Shown: piece by piece, positions 18,454 through 30,467 of the stretch | Layout of the letters: every line of letters begins with the position of its first letter | How positions within the stretch are numbered: position 1 is the first letter of the stretch | Source: Hafnia alvei | Lineage (GTDB): Bacteria; Pseudomonadota; Gammaproteobacteria; Enterobacterales; Enterobacteriaceae | Direction of reading: 5' to 3' | NCBI RefSeq assembly: GCF_034424155.1 | Contig: NZ_CP139992.1 | Coordinates: forward strand, 2,248,012 to 2,312,011 | Length of the DNA: 64,000 nucleotides | Translations under genes and position numbers: made by a program | The notes under the pieces: generated by a model | The model's database searches: none | What the model was told of the DNA's origin: nothing | Seen by the model: only the letters and a program-made list of their open reading frames with translations

Positions 18454-19590
18454 TTAGAACTGATAAACTAAACCAACAGCGACTACGTCATCGGTAGAGA
18501 TGCCGTTCTCTTTATAGAAGCTATCATCGTTGTCTAACAGGTTAATTTTATAATCAACATAGGTAGACATATTTTTGTTGAAGTAATAGGTTGTACCCAC
18601 AGAAACGTATTTAACTAAATCTTTGTCACCAATGCTATTTGCTGATGTTTGCGCGTTAGCGGTGTAAAGATCTTTGCCTTTAGACTGCAGGTAGGAAACT
18701 TCTGGACGCAGGCCAAAATCGAACTGGTATTGTGCTGTGACTTCAAAGTTTTGAGTTTTATTCGCAATCTGATTGCTATCACCATATGGCGTCATGTTGT
18801 TAGTTTCAGCATACATAGTCGCTAAATAGACGTTGTTAGCATCATATTTCAGACCAACAGTCCATGCGTCAGCTTTGTCGCCGCGAGCGGTAGATAGATT
18901 GGTTTGTTGGTCGGTACGATCGGAGGAAGCATAGCTTGCACCAGCGCTAATACCCATGCCGAAGTCATAAGTCGTCGATAATCCGTAGCCGTCACCGTTC
19001 TGATGCTGAACGTCACGTGAGTTATTGCTCAGTTTTTCATTGTCATTATTGGTGCCGTCATTTTTACCTTGATACTGTACTGCAACGTTCAGACCATCAA
19101 CTAAACCAAAGAAACCAGTATTACGGTAAGTTGCCACGCCGTTTGCACGGCCGGTCATGAAGTTATCAGCCTGAGTATAAGAGTCGCCCCCAAACTCTGG
19201 CAGCATATCGGTCCAGCCTTCAACGTCGTACAGCACGCCGTAGTTACGGCCATAGTCGAATGAACCGTAGTCGCCGAACTTCAGGCCGGCAAAGCCTAAA
19301 CGAGTAAAGTTACCGTCGCTGCCATTACCTTCAGTGTTATTTACCTGAACGTTATATTCCCACTGGCCATAACCGGTCAGTTGGTCTGTAATCTGAGTTT
19401 CACCCTTGAAGCCAACACGTACGTAAGACTGGTCGCCATCTTTGCTTGAGTCGTCAGAGAAATAATGCAGGCCATCAACTTTGCCATACAAATCTAATTT
19501 GTTGCCGTCTTTATTATAAACTTCAGCTGAGTGAGCTGCGCCTGCTGCCAACAGAGCGGGAATAACCATCGCCAAAACTTTTCTTTTCAT
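18454..19590 (-). CDS. ompN: OmpC/OmpN-type general porin
   Basis: A 378-residue outer membrane trimeric porin. The signal peptide [22 protein letters not shown] is followed by [26 protein letters not shown], the canonical OmpC/OmpF/OmpN N-terminus. The constriction-loop region carries [18 protein letters not shown], and the protein ends in VGLVYQF with the C-terminal phenylalanine needed for assembly. The start at 19588-19590 has AAGGA upstream. It lies two genes from nifJ; in E. coli ompN is the direct neighbour of ydbK (nifJ), so ompN is the likely orthologue, but OmpC-type function cannot be separated from sequence alone. Confidence 0.85.
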   Translation of the reverse strand: MKRKVLAMVIPALLAAGAAHSAEVYNKDGNKLDLYGKVDGLHYFSDDSSKDGDQSYVRVGFKGETQITDQLTGYGQWEYNVQVNNTEGNGSDGNFTRLGFAGLKFGDYGSFDYGRNYGVLYDVEGWTDMLPEFGGDSYTQADNFMTGRANGVATYRNTGFFGLVDGLNVAVQYQGKNDGTNNDNEKLSNNSRDVQHQNGDGYGLSTTYDFGMGISAGASYASSDRTDQQTNLSTARGDKADAWTVGLKYDANNVYLATMYAETNNMTPYGDSNQIANKTQNFEVTAQYQFDFGLRPEVSYLQSKGKDLYTANAQTSANSIGDKDLVKYVSVGTTYYFNKNMSTYVDYKINLLDNDDSFYKENGISTDDVVAVGLVYQF

Positions 19591-19892
19591 GATAAAATCC
19601 TTGTTATTTTTCGTGTGAATAAAAAACACTTAATCATAGGTTTTAATTAATCATTACAGCCATTAGATGCTAACGATTAAGTTCCATTTATCTGTAAATG
19701 TAATTTGTAATAAGATGGCTGGAATTAATAATAAAAATGTCATTGGTTACCTTGATTGAATCAATGAATGCTTTAGTCATGATTAATTAATTGGTAATTT
19801 TCAGTTAATTCAATGTGGGTTTATTTTTAATTGCAAATGGTTTACTTCTTGTTTTGTATTGTTGGTCACACTTTGTTTTATCTTTTTATAAT
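19591..19892. other. Porin promoter region
   Basis: About 300 AT-rich bases between the porin and aegA genes. It should hold the porin promoter and OmpR-type sites, but no individual site was clear. No MicC-like RNA was recognised. Confidence 0.4.
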
Positions 19893-19918
19893 AAAAAAGC
19901 AGACCGAAGTCTGCTTTT
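19893..19918 (-). terminator. aegA terminator
   Basis: Stem AAAAGCAGAC / GTCTGCTTTT with a short loop, running into a T tract on the minus strand. Confidence 0.88.
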
Positions 19919-19939
19919 ATTTATAGTTTGAATATATGC

Positions 19940-22372
<2,433 letters not shown>

Positions 22373-22403
22373 AAAAAAGCGATGCCAAAATGACATCGCT
22401 TTT
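22373..22403 (-). terminator. nifJ terminator
   Basis: Stem AAAAGCGATG / CATCGCTTTT with an A/T-flanked structure, 23 bases beyond the nifJ stop. Confidence 0.88.
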
Positions 22404-22425
22404 AGGGTTACTCGCTAATGAATGC

Positions 22426-25400
22426 TTATTCGTCGCTATCGGTAATCGGTTTACCCGCCATTTGGCTTAAGAACTCAAAGCGTTTTTTCAGATCGGCAGC
22501 AGCATCACGATACAACTGCTGAGCGACTTCGGGTTCTTGCGTATTCAAGCGGCGGAAACGCTGTTCCTTGAGCAAGGTATCTGCCAGATCGATGGACGGC
22601 GGACGAGAGTCCAGCGCCAACGGCAGTTTGCCTTCATCACTGCGGCGCGGATCAAAGCGATAGAGCGGCCAGAATCCGGTGGCGGTGAGCTGTTTCATTT
22701 GTTCATGGCTGTAGGCCAGATCGTAGCCGTGCTCTTCACAAGGACTGTATGCAATGATTAAGGATGGCCCAGGATAGGCCTCAGCTTCTTGAATGGCTTT
22801 CACCGTTTGGTTAAGCTGCGCCCCCAAAGAAATTTGTGCAACGTATACGTGACCATACATCATCATGCTGACGCCTAAATCTTTGCGCGCCTTACGTTTC
22901 CCATGCTCACCAAATTTTGTCACCGCGCCCAATGGCGTAGCCTTGGATTGCTGACCGCCGGTATTGGAGTAGCACTGGGTATCCAGCACTAATACGTTGA
23001 TGTTTTCGGTCAGGCTCAAGACATGATCGAGCCCTCCGAAACCAATATCGTAGGCCCAGCCATCACCACCGATAAGCCAAACCGATTTATCAACCAGATA
23101 GTCGGCGTCGGTGATTAACTGACGAGCGTCGTCAGAGTCGATTTTCTGCAATTCAGTACGCAGTTTTTCAACCTGAATACGACGTTCTTCGATCGGCAAG
23201 TCGGGCTGATGAAGCTCATTAAGCAACTCTGGCGGCAACTGCTCAGCTAAGCTGTCTAACAGGCGGTTAACGCGCTGGCGATGCTGATCGATGGTTAAAC
23301 GGAAGCCAAGACCAAACTCAGCGTTGTCTTCAAACAGCGAGTTGGCCCAAGCAGGACCACGGCCATCTGCGTTAGTGGTGTACGGCGTGGTCGGTAAATT
23401 ACCGCCATAAATCGATGAACAACCCGTTGCGTTAGCAATCAGGAGGCGATCACCATACAGCTGAGTTAGCAGCTTAATGTAAGGCGTTTCACCACAGCCG
23501 GAACAGGCACCCGAGTACTCGAACAGCGGTGAAATCAGCTGTGAAGTACGGATATCAATACGCTCGATTTTACTGCGTTCGATCTCTGGCAGTTCTAAGA
23601 AGAAGTCAAAATTCGCTTTCTCTTCGGCCAAATGCTCTAAGCGCGGCTTCATGTTAATCGCTTTAATTTCAGGATTTTGGCGATCTTTCGCTGGGCACAC
23701 TTCAACGCACAGATTACAGCCGGTGCAGTCTTCAGGCGCAACCTGCAACACGTATTTCTGTCCACGCATGTCACGCGCTTTGACGTCCAACGAATTCAGT
23801 GATTCAGGTGCATTTTCCATCTCGTCAGGGGAAACGACTTTGGCACGAATTGCAGAATGCGGGCAGGCAGCAACGCAGTGGTTACATTGGGTACACAGCG
23901 GTGCTTCCCAAATTGGGATCTCTTCGGCGATGTTGCGTTTTTCCCAACGGGTGGTGCCCGTTGGCCAAGTGCCATCCGGCGGGAAGGCCGATACCGGTAA
24001 AGCATCGCCCAAACCAGCTAGCATGGCGGCGGTAACGGTTTTCACAAAATCAGGCGCTTCATCGGAGACTACCGGTGGGCGCATGGCGCTGGTGTCATCA
24101 ATAGGCTGTAGCGGAATGGCCGTTAATGCGGTACGTGAAACCGCCAGAGCCTGCCAGTTGCGCTCAACGATTTCATTGCCTTTGCTGCTATAGCTGCGCG
24201 TGATGGCATCTTGCAGCAGTTTAAGGGCATCGTCGCTCGGTAACACGTTGGTCAGATGGAAGAATGCCATCTGCATAACGGTATTGATGCGGGCACCGAG
24301 TTTGCATTCACGGGCAATCTTCGCCGCATTGATAATGTATACCTTGGCCTGACGCTGATGCAGCAACGCTTGCACATCTTTAGGCAGGTTATGCCAGATC
24401 TCATCGGCGCTGTAAGGCGTATTGATGAGGAAAACGCCGCCTGGTTTCAGACGTTCGACCATTTGGTATTTTTCAATGAACTGCCACTGATGGCAGCCAA
24501 TGAAATCAGCTTGGCTAATTAGGTAGGCTGAATTGATCGGGTTATCGCTCACGCGTAGGTGAGAGACCGTCAAGCCGCCGGCTTTTTTGGAGTCGTAAAC
24601 AAAATAGCCTTGGGCATAAAGCGGAGTACTGTTACCAATGATCTTGATGTTGTTCTTGGTGGCAGACACCGTGCCGTCGCTGCCTAAACCATAGAAGAGC
24701 GCTTCCAAACGTGTGCGCTGCGGCAGAAGTTCGTCGCTCAGCGGCAGAGATAGTCCGGTCACATCATCAAAGATGCCCACGGTAAAGCGTGGACGAGGGT
24801 TATCAAGTTTCAGTTCGTTAAATACGGCTAGCGCGCAGTCAGGGCCAAATTCCTTGGAGGAGAGTCCGTAGCGCCCGCCGATAACGCGAGGCAATGTGTT
24901 GCGCTCGCCCCGGCTAAATGATTCAGCCAAGGCAGTCATTACATCAAGATACAGCGGCTCAGCTAACGCGCCCGGTTCTTTGGTTCGATCCAATACTGCA
25001 ATGCGTGTTGCGGTGCTTGGCAGCACTTTCAGCAGATGTTCGGCAGAGAAAGGGCGGAACAAACGCACTTTCAGCACGCCGACTTTTTCATCTCGGCTGA
25101 GAAGGGTATCAACGACTTCTTCACAGGTGCCAATAGCGGAGCCCATCAGGATCACAACACGCTCAGCTTCTGGGTGACCGTAATATTCAAATGGCTGATA
25201 GTGACGACCGGTCACCTCACCAAATGCCTGCATGGCATCGGCGACGTGCTGATAGGTTTCTTGGTAATAAGGATTGGTGGCTTCGCGTGACTGGAAATAA
25301 GTATCAGGGTTAGCTGAGGTTCCGCGGATCACCGGATGATCTGGCGTTAAAGCGCGTGCACGGTGCGCATCGATGGCGTCTTGCGGCATCAATGACTTAA

Positions 25401-25959
25401 TGGTGTCGTCCGAAAGCGGAACGATTTTATTGATTTCATGAGAGGTACGAAAACCATCAAAGAAATGAATAAAAGGAACGCGACTGTTAAGCGTCGCTAT
25501 ATGGGAAATCAGCGCGAAATCTTGTGCTTCCTGCACGCTGTTGGCGCACAGCATGGCGCACCCAGTTTGGCGAACCGCCATGACGTCTGAATGGTCGCCA
25601 AAAATAGACAATGCGTGTGTTGCAACGGTTCGCGCCGCAACGTGCAGGACGAAGGGAATTAGCTGGCCTGCAACTTTGTACAGGTTGGGGATCATCAGCA
25701 GCAATCCCTGCGATGATGTAAACGATGTCGCCAAAGCGCCCGTTTGCAATGCGCCATGAACGGTGGCTATCGCCCCGCCTTCAGACTGCATTTCAACGAC
25801 GCGTGGGATGTCGCCCCAGATATTGCGGCGTCCATCGCCTGACCAAGAATCTGCTTGTTCCGCCATGGTTGAGCTTGGCGTAATAGGGTATATAGCGATA
25901 ACTTCACTGGCTCGAAAAGCCACTGAAGCCACTGCGTTATTACCATCAGTGGTGATCAT
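22426..25959 (-). CDS. nifJ: Pyruvate:flavodoxin/ferredoxin oxidoreductase
   Basis: A 1177-residue single-chain enzyme (E. coli YdbK 1174) that oxidises pyruvate to acetyl-CoA and CO2 and reduces flavodoxin or ferredoxin. It has the N-terminal pyrimidine-binding domain (AIYPITPSSTMAEQAD), then the gamma-type domain, two 4Fe-4S motifs (CTQCNHCVAACP at about residue 686 and CTGCNLCVEVCP at about 743), the third-cluster cysteines ACSGCGETPY and the TPP motif GDGWAYDIG..NT around 964. AAAGG precedes the ATG. It works with the other pyruvate enzymes of this window (PpsA, LdhA). A long inverted repeat lies 250 bases upstream at 26210. Confidence 0.97.
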   Translation of the reverse strand: MITTDGNNAVASVAFRASEVIAIYPITPSSTMAEQADSWSGDGRRNIWGDIPRVVEMQSEGGAIATVHGALQTGALATSFTSSQGLLLMIPNLYKVAGQLIPFVLHVAARTVATHALSIFGDHSDVMAVRQTGCAMLCANSVQEAQDFALISHIATLNSRVPFIHFFDGFRTSHEINKIVPLSDDTIKSLMPQDAIDAHRARALTPDHPVIRGTSANPDTYFQSREATNPYYQETYQHVADAMQAFGEVTGRHYQPFEYYGHPEAERVVILMGSAIGTCEEVVDTLLSRDEKVGVLKVRLFRPFSAEHLLKVLPSTATRIAVLDRTKEPGALAEPLYLDVMTALAESFSRGERNTLPRVIGGRYGLSSKEFGPDCALAVFNELKLDNPRPRFTVGIFDDVTGLSLPLSDELLPQRTRLEALFYGLGSDGTVSATKNNIKIIGNSTPLYAQGYFVYDSKKAGGLTVSHLRVSDNPINSAYLISQADFIGCHQWQFIEKYQMVERLKPGGVFLINTPYSADEIWHNLPKDVQALLHQRQAKVYIINAAKIARECKLGARINTVMQMAFFHLTNVLPSDDALKLLQDAITRSYSSKGNEIVERNWQALAVSRTALTAIPLQPIDDTSAMRPPVVSDEAPDFVKTVTAAMLAGLGDALPVSAFPPDGTWPTGTTRWEKRNIAEEIPIWEAPLCTQCNHCVAACPHSAIRAKVVSPDEMENAPESLNSLDVKARDMRGQKYVLQVAPEDCTGCNLCVEVCPAKDRQNPEIKAINMKPRLEHLAEEKANFDFFLELPEIERSKIERIDIRTSQLISPLFEYSGACSGCGETPYIKLLTQLYGDRLLIANATGCSSIYGGNLPTTPYTTNADGRGPAWANSLFEDNAEFGLGFRLTIDQHRQRVNRLLDSLAEQLPPELLNELHQPDLPIEERRIQVEKLRTELQKIDSDDARQLITDADYLVDKSVWLIGGDGWAYDIGFGGLDHVLSLTENINVLVLDTQCYSNTGGQQSKATPLGAVTKFGEHGKRKARKDLGVSMMMYGHVYVAQISLGAQLNQTVKAIQEAEAYPGPSLIIAYSPCEEHGYDLAYSHEQMKQLTATGFWPLYRFDPRRSDEGKLPLALDSRPPSIDLADTLLKEQRFRRLNTQEPEVAQQLYRDAAADLKKRFEFLSQMAGKPITDSDE

Positions 25960-26277
25960 TAAATGTACCTTTTGTTGCTCACAACGTAATACCGTCGGTC
26001 ATTCAAATGGCAAGCGCAGGCTGCTCTTGAACTCTCTAAGATATATTGCACCGGACGCAGCAATGACAATCGAGCCACGTCTCATCATGGCATGATGATA
26101 GCAAAACATAATTAGCGGGCTTGTCAGTTTCATGGCATCGCAATGGATGCTGTGTAACAAAAAATAGAGGAAAGGAGGGCAGGATTAATATTAATTTACA
26201 TTCTGTCATGTTCTCCAATAAGGTGATTAAAAAATGCTTATTGGAGAACGAAATAACGCCGCGTGATGAGATGTCTA
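25960..26277. promoter_or_regulatory. nifJ upstream region with a 13-bp-arm inverted repeat
   Basis: At 26210-26249 the perfect arms GTTCTCCAATAAG and CTTATTGGAGAAC flank a 14-base AT-rich spacer. No T tract follows on the minus strand, so a simple terminator of the MgtC-type gene is unlikely. No gene is seen in this region. Confidence 0.5.
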
Positions 26278-26934
26278 TTAGCGAATATCTATAAAATGTA
26301 CGCCTTCGACCTGCTGTAAATTCTGATAGACCTCGCTGATATCCTGTTTTGGCCGTAGCGTGACATCGAGTGACATTTCGCACAGTTCGGTATCAACATC
26401 GTGCTGGTTAACGGTTAAATAGCCCGGTTTAAGCCGCATTTGTTGTAACGCTAATAGAATGCCGGACACGCTGGCAGGTACCAATTGAATAATGATGGAG
26501 TGGTGATGACCGATCAGGCGATTGCTCAACTGGCGGAAAACTTCGAGCACAATTAATGTCATTAGCGTGCCATAGATGCCAATCGCATACATGCCGCTGC
26601 CAATTACCAAGCCGATGGCGGCGGTTACCCAAAGCCCGGCCGCAGTGGTTAGCCCGCGCACGACCTGTTTTTGGATCATAATGGTGCCTGCGCCGAGGAA
26701 GCCCATTCCGCTGACCACCTGAGCCGCAATACGACTCGGGTCTAATCCAACGTGTGATTCCATCAGGATGTCGTTAAAACCATACTTAGAGACAATCATA
26801 AACATGGCGCTGCCGATACCGACCAATACGTGCGTACGCAATCCGGCCTCTTTAGCCCGCAGTTGGCGTTCAATGCCAATGAGGCCGCCAAGAAATCCGG
26901 CTAATACGACGCGTAGCAATAAATCAGTAATCAT
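26278..26934 (-). CDS. MgtC/SapB family membrane protein
   Basis: A 218-residue inner membrane protein. Hydrophobic helices fill residues 1-140, with the family signatures GGLIGIERQLRAKEAGLRTH near the start and GMGFLGAGTIM around residue 75, then a soluble C-terminal domain of about 70 residues with an ACT-like look (CEMSLDVTLRPKQDISEVYQNL). E. coli YhiD is a relative. In the family MgtC modulates ATP synthase or phosphate uptake under low magnesium, but YhiD-type members are uncharacterised. AGAGG lies just before the ATG. It is monocistronic. Confidence 0.85.
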   Translation of the reverse strand: MITDLLLRVVLAGFLGGLIGIERQLRAKEAGLRTHVLVGIGSAMFMIVSKYGFNDILMESHVGLDPSRIAAQVVSGMGFLGAGTIMIQKQVVRGLTTAAGLWVTAAIGLVIGSGMYAIGIYGTLMTLIVLEVFRQLSNRLIGHHHSIIIQLVPASVSGILLALQQMRLKPGYLTVNQHDVDTELCEMSLDVTLRPKQDISEVYQNLQQVEGVHFIDIR

Positions 26935-27240
26935 TTGTTCCTCTCGCTGTAATTTTATTGTTTTGCAGAACGATTAAGCGTAAAAACGAATAATTATTTC
27001 ACAGTACGCCCAGCTTTACGTAGCCGGCAATTTTATCTTAACCAGCCTACGGGAAAAACAGGCTAAAAGGCCTTATTTTCGTGCTATTAGCTTTTTGTAG
27101 CGATTTAGTTGATACATTAAGTTGGCATAGGGGCGTTCTGTGTGAAAAATGTACCTAAGAGCCAGCCAATTAAGTACTAGCCAATATTGATCAACAAATA
27201 AAAAACTTTGAATAAAACACGGCGAGAGGAGTGAGTGGAA
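26935..27240. other. Divergent promoter region between the MgtC-type gene and ydbJ
   Basis: About 300 bases with AT-rich segments and no gene, RNA or recognised operator. Confidence 0.4.
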
Positions 27241-27504
27241 ATGATAGCAAAGTTAAGTTTAGCGCTTGCGGTAGGTATTTTGCTGTCGGGATGTAGCAGT
27301 GAACCTGAACAGCAGGCAACCAGTGCTAACGTTCATCAGCGTATCGGGATGTCAAACGCGGCGGCTGAAAATTGTGCGCTGGCGGGAGGCACTCTGGCTC
27401 TTTCAAGCCAACTCGATGGCAGTTCTGTTGGTATGTGCCAATTACCTGATGGTAAACGCTGTGGCGAATCTGCATTAATCCGTGGTGCCTGTCCCGCCAA
27501 CTAA
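27241..27504 (+). CDS. ydbJ: DUF333 lipoprotein YdbJ
   Basis: An 87-residue lipoprotein. The signal peptide ends in the lipobox LLSGC with lipidated Cys18. The mature part is one DUF333 domain: ENCALAGGTLALSSQLDGSSVGMCQLPDGKRCGESALIRG. The function is unknown. The position next to hslJ, with nifJ on the other side, is that of E. coli ydbJ. The ATG at 27241 has AGAGGAG nine bases upstream; a GTG at 27235 is a possible alternative. Residue +2 is Ser, so outer membrane sorting is expected. Confidence 0.82.
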   Translation: MIAKLSLALAVGILLSGCSSEPEQQATSANVHQRIGMSNAAAENCALAGGTLALSSQLDGSSVGMCQLPDGKRCGESALIRGACPAN

Positions 27505-27552
27505 TCTTGCTGTATTCTTCCGCTATCAATCATTGGGATAGCCAAACGATGA

Positions 27553-27576
27553 TGCCGGCTATGACTCCAGCCGGCA
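27553..27576. terminator. Hairpin between ydbJ and hslJ
   Basis: Perfect arms TGCCGGCT / AGCCGGCA with an eight-base loop in the convergent gap; there is no T tract, so its role as terminator is uncertain. Confidence 0.4.
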
Positions 27577-27592
27577 GGGCGCATTGTCGAAA

Positions 27593-28021
27593 TTACATCC
27601 AATCACGCTGCTGATAAACCAGTGTATGCTTGGCATTTTTCAAGATGAGTTGGCCCTTCACTAAAGAAATATCCGCGCCTTTGCTCAACACATCGCTGAT
27701 GATCGGATCTAATTCCGCACGCGCGGGATCGATACACGCCATACGAGTCGAGGCTAAATTCTCTACCTTCAATGTATTATTGTTCAGCTCGCCTTGACCC
27801 ATAAAGCGGTTACACATCGCTCCAGAAACATGCATTTTTTCGCCAAACTCAATACCGGGCTCCATACGCGTTTTCGCACCGGTGATAACTTTGCCATCTA
27901 CGCTTTGCAGGACAAAATGGCGATGCAAGAGATCGCTTTGTTGCAACGGCTGCTGAGCCTGAGTCGTACACGCGGCAAGTAAAACCGAGCCTAATGCCAG
28001 AGGTAGCGTTTTAAATTTCAT
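27593..28021 (-). CDS. hslJ: Heat-inducible outer membrane lipoprotein HslJ (META domain)
   Basis: A 142-residue lipoprotein (E. coli 140) with lipobox VLLAAC (Cys18) and one META domain: FVLQSVDGK, then GIEFGEKMHVSGAMCNRFMGQGE and ASTRMACIDP. In E. coli it is heat-inducible and contributes to novobiocin resistance. AGAGG precedes the ATG. It keeps the E. coli neighbourhood (ydbJ on one side, ldhA close on the other), although here an acetyltransferase gene and a GlgS-family gene lie between hslJ and ldhA. Confidence 0.92.
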   Translation of the reverse strand: MKFKTLPLALGSVLLAACTTQAQQPLQQSDLLHRHFVLQSVDGKVITGAKTRMEPGIEFGEKMHVSGAMCNRFMGQGELNNNTLKVENLASTRMACIDPARAELDPIISDVLSKGADISLVKGQLILKNAKHTLVYQQRDWM

Positions 28022-28269
28022 TGTATTGCCTCTATCTATTTCTACAGAATAATCGACGGCTTACACCGTAAACCTAAGCCTATTCTACTCGTTTACCCCA
28101 ACTGATACATACCTTACTAAAAGCAGATTTTTCTTTTGCTTCACAAAAGCACCTTGGCGATAGGTTTTTTGTTTGCCTGTTTTGTTTCTTTCGGTTTATA
28201 AATCAACAGAAGTAAAAATGAAAATATCCCACGAATAAGATATTGAAAGATAAACACACAGAGGATGTT

Positions 28270-28809
28270 ATGGTGCTGGATACGCCGGTCTTAATGACCG
28301 AACGACTGGTTTTACGGACCCACCGGCTCGAGGATTTCCCTGACCTTTGCGCAATGTGGTCAGATCCTGAGATTGTGAAATTTATCGGTGGTTCTCCGCA
28401 AACTCCCGAGCAAGTTTGGCAGCGTCTGTTACGCTATACAGGTAACTGGGCACTTTTCAATTATGGCTACTGGGCCGTTTTTGATAAGAGCACACAGCAA
28501 TACATCGGCAATATTGGCCTCGCCGAAAATCATCGTGAAATTGAACCGAGTTTGCGTTATCCCGAAATGGGATGGACGTTTATTCCTTCTTTTCATGGTA
28601 AAGGTTACGCGTTAGAAGCTGCAAAGTGCGTTCTTGCCTGGGCGGATGAGGTGCTAAAAAAGCCGGTGTGTTGCATCATCGATGAAGAAAATGTTCGTTC
28701 GGTTCGCTTAGCTGAAAAATGTGGCTTCACGTTACGTAAAGAGACGGGTTACCACGGCAACATGATTTATATTATGGAGCGTAATAATGTGATCTCCAAC
28801 ACGGTCTAG
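28270..28809 (+). CDS. GNAT acetyltransferase, RimJ/RimL type
   Basis: A 179-residue protein of the Acetyltransf_3 group: TERLVLRTHRLEDFPDLCAMWSDPEIVKFIGG at the start, EMGWTFIPSFHGKGYALEAAKCVLAWA as the acetyl-CoA-binding motif, and CIIDEENVRSVRLAEKCGF near the end. It probably acetylates an amine or a protein N-terminus; the substrate is unknown. The ATG at 28270 is preferred (GAGGA just upstream); a TTG at 28243 is in frame. It is inserted between hslJ and ldhA relative to E. coli. Confidence 0.85.
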   Translation: MVLDTPVLMTERLVLRTHRLEDFPDLCAMWSDPEIVKFIGGSPQTPEQVWQRLLRYTGNWALFNYGYWAVFDKSTQQYIGNIGLAENHREIEPSLRYPEMGWTFIPSFHGKGYALEAAKCVLAWADEVLKKPVCCIIDEENVRSVRLAEKCGFTLRKETGYHGNMIYIMERNNVISNTV

Positions 28810-28916
28810 GTCAAAAAACAAGCACGCAGTGTTTAGTCTCTAGCCACGGTGTAGGGGATACTAAGTCAACGCAGCATATTAACCTTTTTTCAAAATCAGA
28901 AAGAGGAGTGTGCCAG

Positions 28917-29138
28917 ATGGTGAAGACTACCGCACAGCGTGTTTCAACGAGTGATGGAAACAATTTTGGCGAAAATAATATGGATTTTTTAGCCAGCAGC
29001 ATTGCGTTAATGGAGTCGCAAGGACGTGAGATGGATGCCAGCAAGGTGTGTGGCAACATGTCGGCAAAGCAGCGTGAGCTGTTTAATCAGCGTTTAGCAC
29101 ATTATCGTCAGGCATTGCTGGTGGAGCATATCGCCTAA
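28917..29138 (+). CDS. glgS: GlgS/ScoR-family cell surface composition regulator
   Basis: A 73-residue protein. Its second half, MDFLASSIALMESQGREM followed by CGNMSAKQRELFNQRLAHYRQALL, aligns by eye with E. coli GlgS (DFLARSFARMHAEGRPVD, GNMDEEHRTWFCARYAWY). GlgS, once described as a glycogen synthesis protein, affects motility, fimbriae and surface composition. The ATG at 28917 has AGAGGAG eight bases upstream. The family placement is likely; orthology to the E. coli gene, which lies elsewhere on its chromosome, is not shown. It shares a terminator with the convergent ldhA. Confidence 0.7.
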   Translation: MVKTTAQRVSTSDGNNFGENNMDFLASSIALMESQGREMDASKVCGNMSAKQRELFNQRLAHYRQALLVEHIA

Positions 29139-29198
29139 ATTCGACGAGGGTTTTATCGCACTTTTAGTGCGAAGCTTTCAACACATAACCTCAAACAG

Positions 29199-29224
29199 AA
29201 AACCCCAGTTTGCACTGGGGTTTT
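29199..29224. terminator. Bidirectional terminator between the glgS-like gene and ldhA
   Basis: Perfect stem AAAACCCCAG / CTGGGGTTTT with a six-base loop and T-rich flanks on both strands. Confidence 0.9.
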
Positions 29225-29249
29225 GTTTTGGTATCGCTGAAACCAGAAC

Positions 29250-30242
29250 TTAGGCGCTAATTACATTTTCACAGTGTTCGCCGTTGACCAGCGTACGAAT
29301 GTTATTGAGCGTGGTTTCAGAAATACTGGTCAGCGCTTCTTCGGTCAAGAAGGCCTGATGCCCAGTAAACAACACGTTATGACAGGCTGACAGGCGACGG
29401 AATACGTCGTCTTGGATGACGTCGTTAGATTTATCTTCAAAGAACAGATCGCGTTCGTTTTCATAAACGTCCATTCCCAGCGAACCAATTTTCTGCTGTT
29501 TCAACGCTTCAATCGCCGCATCTGAATCGATCAGGCCGCCACGACTGGTGTTGATGATCATCACACCGTTCTTCATCTGGCCAAACGCAGACGCATCCAA
29601 AAGATGGTGATTTTCTGGCGTTAATGGACAGTGCAGGGTGATCACGTCAGATTTTTCATACAGCGTTTTCAAATCCACATATTCCGCGCCTAATTCCAAC
29701 GCCTGTGGGTTTGGGTATGGATCATAGGCCAGCAGCTTCATGCCGAAGCCTTTCAGGATGCGCATGGTAGCCACGCCGATTTTACCGGTACCGATAACGC
29801 CCGCGGTGCGGTTATGCATATTAAAGCCAATCAATCCTTCCAGCGAGAAGTTGGCGTCGCGGGTACGTTGATAGGCGCGATGAATGCGGCGGTTAAGGCT
29901 CATCATCAAGCCTACAGCATGTTCGGCAACCGCTTCCGGTGAATAGGCCGGTACGCGAACCACCTCTAAGCCAAGCTCTTTGGCGGCTTGAAGATCAACG
30001 TTATTAAAGCCAGCGCAGCGCAGTGCGATAATTTTAACGCCGAGCGCTGCCAGTTCGGTTAGCACTTCACGGCTCGCATCGTCGTTGACAAAGATACACA
30101 CCGCTTCACAGCCCTGTGCAACTTTCGCCGTTTTAGGGCTTAACAGAAAGTCAAAAAACTCCAGCTCGAAACCGAATTCTTTATTTACTAGTTCAAGATA
30201 TTTGCGGTCATACTGTTTAGTACTATAAATCGCGAGCTTCAT
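29250..30242 (-). CDS. ldhA: Fermentative D-lactate dehydrogenase
   Basis: A 330-residue cytoplasmic NADH-dependent enzyme (E. coli 329): pyruvate + NADH gives D-lactate + NAD+. It has the Rossmann motif GTGKIG at residues 151-156, the NTSRGGLID segment with the catalytic arginine, the catalytic glutamate of GMDVYENERDLF and the catalytic histidine of LFTGHQAFLT. GGAG precedes the ATG. It is divergent from ydbH across a 225-base gap, as in E. coli. Confidence 0.97.
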   Translation of the reverse strand: MKLAIYSTKQYDRKYLELVNKEFGFELEFFDFLLSPKTAKVAQGCEAVCIFVNDDASREVLTELAALGVKIIALRCAGFNNVDLQAAKELGLEVVRVPAYSPEAVAEHAVGLMMSLNRRIHRAYQRTRDANFSLEGLIGFNMHNRTAGVIGTGKIGVATMRILKGFGMKLLAYDPYPNPQALELGAEYVDLKTLYEKSDVITLHCPLTPENHHLLDASAFGQMKNGVMIINTSRGGLIDSDAAIEALKQQKIGSLGMDVYENERDLFFEDKSNDVIQDDVFRRLSACHNVLFTGHQAFLTEEALTSISETTLNNIRTLVNGEHCENVISA

Positions 30243-30467
30243 AGGGGTTTCTCCACCAGAAAAGTGTGATCATGATAGCAAAAATGAACAAAACAGACAA
30301 AGCGAACGAAATTTAGTATGACAAATAAGCTGATGGCCTAAACGTGCACTTTTGCTGAACTAAAATTCAACACAACGGCTAGATTTATCTAGGATTTTGC
30401 CCGATTCGTTCAGATGTATCCATTATTATGATATGTTGCGGCAGATTATTAAAAAGCAAGGCGAATT

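Noticed and set aside
25192-25206. matS-like sequence GTGACGACCGGTCAC in nifJ
   Set aside because: The spacer is five bases instead of three, so it does not fit the matS consensus.
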